NCBI GenBank assembly: GCA_009930445.1
Contig: RZYD01000063.1
Location: forward strand, 1 to 10,054
Reading direction: 5' to 3'
DNA length: 10,054 nucleotides
Source of the DNA: Bacteroidia bacterium
Lineage (GTDB): Bacteria > Bacteroidota > Bacteroidia > Bacteroidales > BM520
Shown: in pieces, positions 4,526 to 10,054 of the stretch
Numbering within the stretch: the first letter of the stretch is position 1
Layout of the letters: the number at the start of each line of letters is the position of its first letter
Made by a program: the position numbers and the translations under genes
Notes under the pieces: model-generated
What the model was told of the DNA's origin: nothing
What the model saw: the letters and a program-made list of their open reading frames with translations, nothing else
Databases searched by the model: none

Positions 4526-7015
4526 ATGAAATATTCACTTCCCCTTATCGTAGTTTTTGTTTTATTGATTCAGCTTTTCCCGGGTTTTGTTGGGCAAAAG
4601 GTCTTTGCTCAGGATTTTATACTGCACAGCCATTCGTTTGAATTTATCGATTTTTCGTTACAAACCCGACAGCCTGACCGGGTTATGGTGTATCCTGAAT
4701 CCATCGCTTTTGAACGGTTGTCACTGGAAGGATATACCACTACTATGATTCCGGGTGCACCGGCATTGCCTGTTTTTAGCCGACTTTTTGAAATTCCCGT
4801 GGAAGCCGTCCCTGGAATTACAGTTACTTTTCGCGATTCAGCGCTTATTCACCTTAAGGCTCCGGTGTTCCCTTTTCAACCTTCCTTGTCAAAATCTGAC
4901 GATCCGGAGGAGGTTCCTTTTGCGTACAATCCAGTTTTTTATACCCGCGAAGGTTTCCTCCAACCGGAAGTGGTGAAATTTGAAATTTCCGGTATTCAAC
5001 GCGATACCCGTATTATGCGCCTCGCGGTTTGCCCTTTTCGGTATCTTCCTGAAAATCAGCTATTGGTTGTTTATTCTAACCTTCAGGTACAGGTGACCTT
5101 TGAAAAGGGAAACCTGGAAAAAACCCGGCAGTTGAAACAGAAATTTTTTGCCGGTACTCCCAATACTTTTCTCCAAATGCCATTGGATCAGATCCCCTCT
5201 CAAAATCCCGTGACGTATGTTATTGTGACTGACCGGATGTTCGAGGCGCAGTTACAGCCCTTCATTGCATGGAAAGAGCAAAAGGGCTTTCGCATTGTGG
5301 TGGGATATACCGATGAAACCGGATTTGCCAATACATCTATAAAGGCTTGGTTGTCTGGCTTGTATAATAATCCTGCACCGGGTTATTCCCCGCCACTCTT
5401 TTTGCTGCTGGTGGGCGATGTGGCTCAGATTCCGGCATGGAGTGGAATAACAGGTTCGCATAAAACCGATTTCTATTATACTGAATTTACCGGGGATATG
5501 CTTCCTGATCTTTATTGTGGGCGTTTTTCTGCCAATTCGCCGGAACAACTGCAACCGCAGATTGATAAAACGCTCGATTACGAACAGTATAATTTTCCCA
5601 ATCCTGCTTTTCTTGATGAGGTGGTATTGGTTTCAGGCGCCGATATTTCCCATTCTCAGACTTACGGCAATGGGCAAATTGGTTATGGAATAAACTATTA
5701 TTTTAATGCAGCTAATGGTTTGTTGAGCCATACGTACCTTCAACCTGAACCATCAGGGGCTAATTATTCGGCGAATATCCGGCAAAATGTGAGCGATGGT
5801 GTCGCCTATGCCAACTATACGGCCCATTGTGGGGTTACCGGATGGTCAAATCCTTCCTTCCTTTCTTCTCACGTTGATGCACTGCAAAATGCCGGTCAAT
5901 ATGCCCTTATGGTCGGAAATTGCTGTCAGAGTGCTACTTTTGCCTCCAATTGTTTTGGCGAAACGCTGCTTCGGGCTCCGGAAAAAGGTGCGATTGGATA
6001 TATTGGCGGGACAAATTATACCTATTGGGATGAAGACTTTTGGTGGGGCGTTGGTGTAGAGCCAATCTCAGCCAATCCGCTCTACCATGTTGAAAATCTT
6101 GGGGCTTACGACCGGCGTTTTCATACTATGCCGGATATAGCCCGTACCGAGTGGTATGTTACACAGGGAGAAATGACTACTGCCGGGAATCTTGCGGTGC
6201 TACAGTCGGGAAGTGCCAAAACTCTTTATTACTGGGAAATTTATACCCTGTTGGGGGATCCCTCTCTTTCCGTGTGGTTTGCTCAACCCTCTCCTTTGCC
6301 AGTTACCTACAGTGCAGTAACGGCTGGTGTTGATCAGCTACAGATTACTACCGAATCTGATGCACTGGTGGCACTTCAGCAGAATGGAATCCATCGGGGT
6401 TCGGCCTACATGGGTGCCGATGGTCAGCATATTTTTCCTTTAGCGGCTCTTGCTGCCGGAGATACGCTGATGATTACCGCCACTCATCCTGCCTTTCAAC
6501 CCTGTGTCGACACCCTGGTGGTAGAAAATGATCTCCTCCAACAAACAGTTTACCTGCTGGAGGGATGGAATGGAATTTCTGCTTTTCTTGCCCTGTCGGA
6601 TAGTGTAACTTCTTCTTTATTAGGCCCTTTGGGCGATACTTTGACGATTTTAAAAGATCTGGAGCATGTATTTTGGCCACCGTATGCCAATACAATTCCT
6701 TATTGGCAAAGCAATGCAGGATACCTGATTAAGGTAAAGGAAAATTGTCAGGTGCGTTTTTCTGGCGAAGCAGCGGGGCCCCAAACAATTGTTCTCACTG
6801 AGGGATGGAATCTAATTGCTGTTCCTTCGGCTGTTCCGGTAAATGTGGAGCAGCTTTTTGCTGCGGTAGTCGACCGGCTGATCATCTGTAAAAGTATAAA
6901 TGGCTCTGGTGTTTACTGGCCGGATGTTAATGTGAATTCTCTGGGTAGCCTTCTCCCCGGAAAAGCTTATATGATTAAGGTTTCGGAAACTTGTACAATC
7001 TGTTTTAATGAATAA
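4526..7015 (+). CDS. Secreted C25-family (gingipain-type) cysteine peptidase
   Basis: The 829-residue exported endopeptidase has a signal peptide ending near Ala28 with Gln29 next. Residues about 30-220 resemble a C25 propeptide. The catalytic region runs from about 228 to 580: VTYVIVTDRMF at 229-239, FLLLVGDVAQIP at 292-303, YCGRFSAN at 330-337, His434 in NYTAHCG and Cys466-Cys467 in GNCCQSATF. His434 to Cys467 is 33 residues, the same spacing as His211-Cys244 of gingipain RgpB, so these are the likely catalytic pair. LLGDPSLSVWF (575-585) closes the domain, and an Ig-like segment follows to about 672. Residues 673-829 are two copies of an 80-residue GWN module. No T9SS sorting domain of type A is visible. 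ATG at 4526 is chosen over an in-frame TTG at 4517 because it starts directly at the signal peptide. At 829 residues it is too short for PorU, the T9SS sortase (over 1,100 residues), and has no PorV neighbour. Substrate specificity is unknown. Confidence 0.93.
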   Translation: MKYSLPLIVVFVLLIQLFPGFVGQKVFAQDFILHSHSFEFIDFSLQTRQPDRVMVYPESIAFERLSLEGYTTTMIPGAPALPVFSRLFEIPVEAVPGITVTFRDSALIHLKAPVFPFQPSLSKSDDPEEVPFAYNPVFYTREGFLQPEVVKFEISGIQRDTRIMRLAVCPFRYLPENQLLVVYSNLQVQVTFEKGNLEKTRQLKQKFFAGTPNTFLQMPLDQIPSQNPVTYVIVTDRMFEAQLQPFIAWKEQKGFRIVVGYTDETGFANTSIKAWLSGLYNNPAPGYSPPLFLLLVGDVAQIPAWSGITGSHKTDFYYTEFTGDMLPDLYCGRFSANSPEQLQPQIDKTLDYEQYNFPNPAFLDEVVLVSGADISHSQTYGNGQIGYGINYYFNAANGLLSHTYLQPEPSGANYSANIRQNVSDGVAYANYTAHCGVTGWSNPSFLSSHVDALQNAGQYALMVGNCCQSATFASNCFGETLLRAPEKGAIGYIGGTNYTYWDEDFWWGVGVEPISANPLYHVENLGAYDRRFHTMPDIARTEWYVTQGEMTTAGNLAVLQSGSAKTLYYWEIYTLLGDPSLSVWFAQPSPLPVTYSAVTAGVDQLQITTESDALVALQQNGIHRGSAYMGADGQHIFPLAALAAGDTLMITATHPAFQPCVDTLVVENDLLQQTVYLLEGWNGISAFLALSDSVTSSLLGPLGDTLTILKDLEHVFWPPYANTIPYWQSNAGYLIKVKENCQVRFSGEAAGPQTIVLTEGWNLIAVPSAVPVNVEQLFAAVVDRLIICKSINGSGVYWPDVNVNSLGSLLPGKAYMIKVSETCTICFNE
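6542..7012 (+). repeat. Tandem duplication encoding two C-terminal GWN modules of the peptidase
   Basis: Residues 673-752 and 753-829 are diverged copies with an exact 240-base period. Each opens with Q-T-x-x-L-x-E-G-W-N and ends with a Y-L/M-I-K-V strand then a Cys (Cys741, Cys823) and Phe. At DNA level CAAACA at 6542 and 6782 and the 12-base string GAGGGATGGAAT at 6560 and 6800 are in register. The first copy carries FWPPY...PYW, the second VYWPD. Similar GWN-IS modules occur near the C termini of other Bacteroidota secreted proteins; their role is unclear to me. Confidence 0.8.
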
Positions 7016-7041
7016 TAATTTCTGGCTTATACTTTACGCTT

Positions 7042-9921
7042 ATGAAAAAAATTTTACTTTTTACCTCTTTGGTTCTACTCGCTGCCCTAACGTTCGGTCA
7101 GCACCGGGAATGGTCTATCGTATCCAGTTACACGATACCCGGAAAGGCCAGTGGCCTCGCCGCTGATGGACAGTATATCTATTTTGGTATTTATGGCTCC
7201 GGTGGCGACCATTTTTATCGTTTTGATCCGGTAACGGAACAATATGAAATCCAGTTTGTAAATCCGGATATTGAGGATTGTTATGGGTTGACTTACGATG
7301 GACAGGCCCTGTGGTTTGTCGATCAGCCCTCCGGAAGCTCCAATCCGGCACTGGCCTCAAAAATTGATTTATCTGGAACGATTCTCGAAACATTGGCCTT
7401 GCCTGACCATTATATGTCGGGAATTGCCTACACTACCGATGGATTTTGGGTGGGTACCTATTACCCTGACCCGGGTACCATTTATAAAGTGAATGCCCAG
7501 GGCGAAATTTTATCTCAGTTTGTAGCTCCGGCTGCCCAGCCTTGGGATATTTGTGTACAGGATGAATTTTTATGGGTTGTGGATTATAACGAGAATTTTA
7601 TCTTTAAACTGGATCAGAGTGGTAATGTTGTGGATGGCTATGATTGCGAGGATATCAAACCCTCCGGTATTGTTTACGACGGACAGTATTTGTGGTATGT
7701 CGATGGGCAACTCTCCAGCGAGAGTACTTTATATAAAATTGATCTTGGTGGTTCTGGTACCCCGCTGATTCAGGTTCACCCCACACTTTATGATTATGGG
7801 AATGTGACTATTGGAGAATCGGCTACGCTTACTGTTCATGTGACGAATATGGGAACGGACGATTTGATCATTAGTGGTTTGGATATTCCTGCATGGGCTC
7901 CTCTGTCTACTAATGCTTCTTTCCCTGTCACCCTTCCTCCTAATGAATCAACAACTATTGCTGTTGTTTATTCTCCCTTATACTATGGCGAATTACATAC
8001 CTTTATTCATCTTTTATCTAATGATCCGATACAGCCTGAAACCGCAATTGAACTTCTTGGCTTTGGTGTGGAAGACGGGCCTTCTGTACATTTTTCCTCG
8101 CCTTCGCATAACTATGGCCCGGTAAGGCTGAATGCCTACACGCGCTGGTACCTGACCATTGAGAATCGGGGGGATGAATTGTTAATGATTGATGCTGTTG
8201 AAAGTAACGATACCCATTTTATTGTGGATGAATCCCTTAGTTTTCCCATAATTATTCCTTCACGCAACGTTTACCAGGTCGGAATTTGGTTTCATCCGCT
8301 GCTTTCTGATGATTACAACGCTGAAATCTCGGTGTTGTGCAACGACCCCCTTCACCCGACACGGATTGCTGAGGTTGAAGGAAGTGGCCTTTTTACTGTT
8401 TACCCTATGGGAGATAAAATATGGGAATATACCATCGAGAACGGTTATGACAATAGCCCAAAAGCAATTGAAACCATTGCCGATGTTACCGGCGATGGGA
8501 TTCATGATGTCATTGTATGTTCAGAAGATGATTACATCCGGTGTTTTAATGGTAACTCGGGGCCCGTGGCTGATGTAATGTGGGAAAAACCAGTGCAAGG
8601 TGGAAATGTTTACCATCAATCGGCTATTCAGGTTGTGGATGATATCAACGGTGACGGATGCCAGGAGGTAGTGATTGGAACCGCATGGGGCAATCAGAAA
8701 GTAATTGCTAAAAGTGGTAAAACAGGAGTTACGGAATGGGAATTTGATACGCAAACTTTTGGTGACGGAGGTTGGGTGTATATGATCGATGTTAGTCAGG
8801 ATTATAATAACGACGGAGCGCTGGATGTACTGGCTGCCAGTGGAAACAATCAGGATAATACGGGGGCTAAACGTGTTTTTTGTCTTGATATTTTTACCGG
8901 TGATTTGATTTGGCAAAGTTACCTGGGTGGGGCTGTGTTTTCGGTAATTGGTGTGGACGATATAACCGGCGATGATATCCCGGATGCCATAGCTGGTGCT
9001 TCAGATCCCGGCGAAACACAGGGGTTTGTTTATGGAATTAATGGTGCCAATGGAGCGCAATTATGGAATTATGAAACCAACGGATCGAGTGTTTGGGCGC
9101 TGCTGCAGCTGGATGATATTAACGGCGACGGCGTGCGTGAGGTTGTGGCTGGTGATTTTTCCGGCTCGTACTACCTTATCGATCCGGTGAATGGAGCGGT
9201 ATTGCATCCGGGTAGTGTTTCAGGTACGATTCTTCTTCGTTTTGAAGCATTGGATGATGTAGATGCCGATGGGTATACCGATTTTATTATTGCACATAGT
9301 GGTACAAATGCTATGGCTGTGAGTGGCTTTACCGGTGAGATGATCTGGACGCTTTCCCTAACCGATAAATGCTGGAATGTGGCTCCTGTCCCTGATATCA
9401 GTGGCGATCAAATCTCCGATGTTATCGTAGGAACTCTTTTTCAGGATAACCAAATCTATTTTCTTGATGGCGTTGATGGGACGGAAATGATGTCTGTACC
9501 TTTAACCTCTCCAGTGGATGCACTTTGGATAACCGCCGATGTGGTGGGTGACAATTCGTGGGAAGTAATTGCCGGTGGACGTAATGGCGAACTTGTGTGC
9601 CTTTCCGGAGGACAAACAGCGGGAATCGGGTTTAACAGCCCTGCCTTACCTGCGCTGGAGCTGGCTTTAACTCCTAATCCTGTACCGCACCAGGCATGGA
9701 TCGAATTCTCCTTGCACACTGCTGACAGGGTGCATATTTCCGCCTCAGGCGCTGATGGGAGGATCTATCCTTTGGTTTCCGGGCTCATGCTTCCGCCGGG
9801 GAAACAGCGAATTCACTGGGATGGCTGTGATGTCTCCGGGGTATCCCTGCCTGAAGGAATCTACTTGATTACAGTGCACACTACTTATAATCAGCAAACT
9901 GTAAAAGTTGTGAAATATTAA
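7042..9921 (+). CDS. Large T9SS-secreted multidomain protein: propeller, two ASH-like domains, FG-GAP repeats, sorting domain
   Basis: The 959-residue protein begins with a signal peptide cleaved probably after Gly19, leaving Gln20 first. Residues about 25-235 hold five recurrences of a G-I/L-x-Y-D-G-Q-x-L-W-F/Y-V-D motif (near 37, 81, 126, 168 and 208), indicating a beta-propeller. Two ASH/HYDIN-like (choice-of-anchor type) beta-sandwiches follow at about 242-343 and 347-450, each with a YG strand and a NDP loop. Residues about 455-860 carry eight D-x-x-G-D-G-x-x-D/E calcium-type loops, giving a second, FG-GAP/PQQ-like propeller. Residues about 872-959 are a type A T9SS sorting domain: TPNP at 877-880, LPPGKQRIHWDG, EGIYLITV and a terminal TVKVVKY. 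It is therefore expected to be secreted and attached to the cell surface or released. No catalytic motif is visible; binding or adhesion is inferred from the folds. It lies 26 bases after the C25 peptidase, in a probable operon. Confidence 0.93.
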   Translation: MKKILLFTSLVLLAALTFGQHREWSIVSSYTIPGKASGLAADGQYIYFGIYGSGGDHFYRFDPVTEQYEIQFVNPDIEDCYGLTYDGQALWFVDQPSGSSNPALASKIDLSGTILETLALPDHYMSGIAYTTDGFWVGTYYPDPGTIYKVNAQGEILSQFVAPAAQPWDICVQDEFLWVVDYNENFIFKLDQSGNVVDGYDCEDIKPSGIVYDGQYLWYVDGQLSSESTLYKIDLGGSGTPLIQVHPTLYDYGNVTIGESATLTVHVTNMGTDDLIISGLDIPAWAPLSTNASFPVTLPPNESTTIAVVYSPLYYGELHTFIHLLSNDPIQPETAIELLGFGVEDGPSVHFSSPSHNYGPVRLNAYTRWYLTIENRGDELLMIDAVESNDTHFIVDESLSFPIIIPSRNVYQVGIWFHPLLSDDYNAEISVLCNDPLHPTRIAEVEGSGLFTVYPMGDKIWEYTIENGYDNSPKAIETIADVTGDGIHDVIVCSEDDYIRCFNGNSGPVADVMWEKPVQGGNVYHQSAIQVVDDINGDGCQEVVIGTAWGNQKVIAKSGKTGVTEWEFDTQTFGDGGWVYMIDVSQDYNNDGALDVLAASGNNQDNTGAKRVFCLDIFTGDLIWQSYLGGAVFSVIGVDDITGDDIPDAIAGASDPGETQGFVYGINGANGAQLWNYETNGSSVWALLQLDDINGDGVREVVAGDFSGSYYLIDPVNGAVLHPGSVSGTILLRFEALDDVDADGYTDFIIAHSGTNAMAVSGFTGEMIWTLSLTDKCWNVAPVPDISGDQISDVIVGTLFQDNQIYFLDGVDGTEMMSVPLTSPVDALWITADVVGDNSWEVIAGGRNGELVCLSGGQTAGIGFNSPALPALELALTPNPVPHQAWIEFSLHTADRVHISASGADGRIYPLVSGLMLPPGKQRIHWDGCDVSGVSLPEGIYLITVHTTYNQQTVKVVKY
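7150..7707 (+). repeat. Five propeller-blade repeats coding the N-terminal domain of the 959-residue protein
   Basis: The motif recurs at residues 37 (SGLAADGQYIYF), 81 (YGLTYDGQALWFVD), 126 (SGIAYTTDGFWVG), 168 (WDICVQDEFLWVVD) and 208 (SGIVYDGQYLWYVD). The period is 40-45 residues, as for a blade of a six- or five-bladed propeller. The first, second and fifth copies are closest to each other (DGQ present), the third and fourth more diverged. Confidence 0.75.
8482..9564 (+). repeat. Eight FG-GAP-like calcium-loop repeats
   Basis: Loops begin at residues 481 (DVTGDGIHD), 534 (DINGDGCQE), 587 (DYNNDGALD), 640 (DITGDDIPD), 692 (DINGDGVRE), 739 (DVDADGYTD), 785 (DISGDQISD) and 833 (DVVGDNSWE). 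The period is 52-53 residues for the first five and 46-48 for the last three. Between loops a W-containing strand recurs (MWEKP, EWEFD, IWQSY, LWNYE, IWTLS), as in FG-GAP and PQQ-like propellers. The conserved Gly of the D-G pair is missing in the fourth, seventh and eighth loops. Confidence 0.85.
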
Positions 9922-9987
9922 TCCTTGCAAACCGTAAATATTTAAGGCATTTTCCTATTTTTACAACACGAAAAACCCTTTCATTCT

Positions 9988-10054
9988 ATGACCGATTTAA
10001 CTACCCGTTATTTGGGACTTACTTTAAAAAGTCCGATCATTGCAGGAAGCAGTG
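9988..10054 (+). CDS. Dihydroorotate-dehydrogenase-like protein, N-terminal fragment
   Basis: ATG at 9988 opens a frame that runs off the window after 22 codons, reading MTDLTTRYLGLTLKSPII then AGSS. The pattern L-x-x-x-Y-L-G-L-x-L-K-x-P-I-I-x-G-S-S is the N terminus of dihydroorotate dehydrogenase-like FMN proteins common in Bacteroidota, where the first strand of the TIM barrel begins. Whether it makes pyrimidines or is one of the paralogues often called DHOD-like cannot be judged from this piece. The 66-base gap after the preceding gene is AT-rich and shows neither a clear terminator nor a good promoter; TATTTTTA at 9956-9963 is a near match to a -7 box without a partner. Confidence 0.7.
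   Translation, partial: MTDLTTRYLGLTLKSPIIAGSS

Noticed and set aside
4526..7015. The C25 protein as PorU, the T9SS sortase
   Set aside because: PorU is much longer (over 1,100 residues) and normally sits beside PorV; this protein is 829 residues with a different C terminus and a different neighbour.
8521..8916. 131-codon minus-strand frame within the FG-GAP region
   Set aside because: It mirrors the repeated Asp/Gly codons of the real gene and has low-complexity composition and no domain.
9922..9987. CCTT...AAGG pair and TAAATATTTA palindrome as a terminator after the propeller gene
   Set aside because: The stems are four bases or fully AT and there is no T tract in the right place, so it is not a credible terminator.
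1..10054. CRISPR arrays, insertion sequences, phage genes or toxin-antitoxin pairs
   Set aside because: I found no regularly spaced direct repeats in noncoding DNA, no transposase or integrase frame with flanking inverted repeats, and no small toxin/antitoxin pair.

Overview
This window reads as chromosomal DNA of a member of the Bacteroidota, probably environmental. The evidence is: promoter elements of the Bacteroidota type (TTG, about 19 bases, TAnnTTTG); start codons without Shine-Dalgarno sequences; a C-terminal sorting domain of the type IX secretion system (T9SS); a C25 (gingipain-type) peptidase; and two signal peptides with Gln right after the predicted cleavage site. I cannot name the genus.

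Left part (1-2500, plus strand): the tail of a probable Gfo/Idh/MocA sugar oxidoreductase, then a lipoprotein of unknown function, then a polyprenyl-phosphate hexose-1-phosphate transferase that overlaps the lipoprotein stop by one base. This looks like the end of a surface-polysaccharide operon. The transferase attaches the first sugar phosphate to the lipid carrier, the oxidoreductase may help make a nucleotide sugar, and the lipoprotein may act on or bind the glycan in the envelope (inference). The operon closes at a strong hairpin that also appears to serve a tRNA-Gly(CCC) gene arriving on the minus strand.

Middle part (2505-4525): the tRNA gene and a GlcNAc-kinase-like gene diverge, each with its own candidate promoter. 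The kinase converges on, and overlaps by 37 bases, a minus-strand pair: a LapA-like small membrane protein followed through an ATGA overlap by a macrodomain ADP-ribose hydrolase.

Right part (4526-9921, plus strand): two large exported proteins only 26 bases apart. The first is a C25 cysteine peptidase with an Ig-like segment and a tandem 80-residue C-terminal duplication, but no recognisable T9SS sorting domain. The second is a mosaic of an N-terminal beta-propeller, two ASH/HYDIN-like beta-sandwiches, eight FG-GAP-like calcium-loop repeats and a clear T9SS type A sorting domain. The window ends in the first 22 codons of a dihydroorotate-dehydrogenase-like protein.

Most of this is ordinary Bacteroidota gene content. 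The parts most worth a second look are the protease/propeller pair and the way the protease is sorted, the LapA-macrodomain coupling, and the lipoprotein-transferase coupling. I see no CRISPR array, insertion sequence, phage gene or clear sign of recent transfer.
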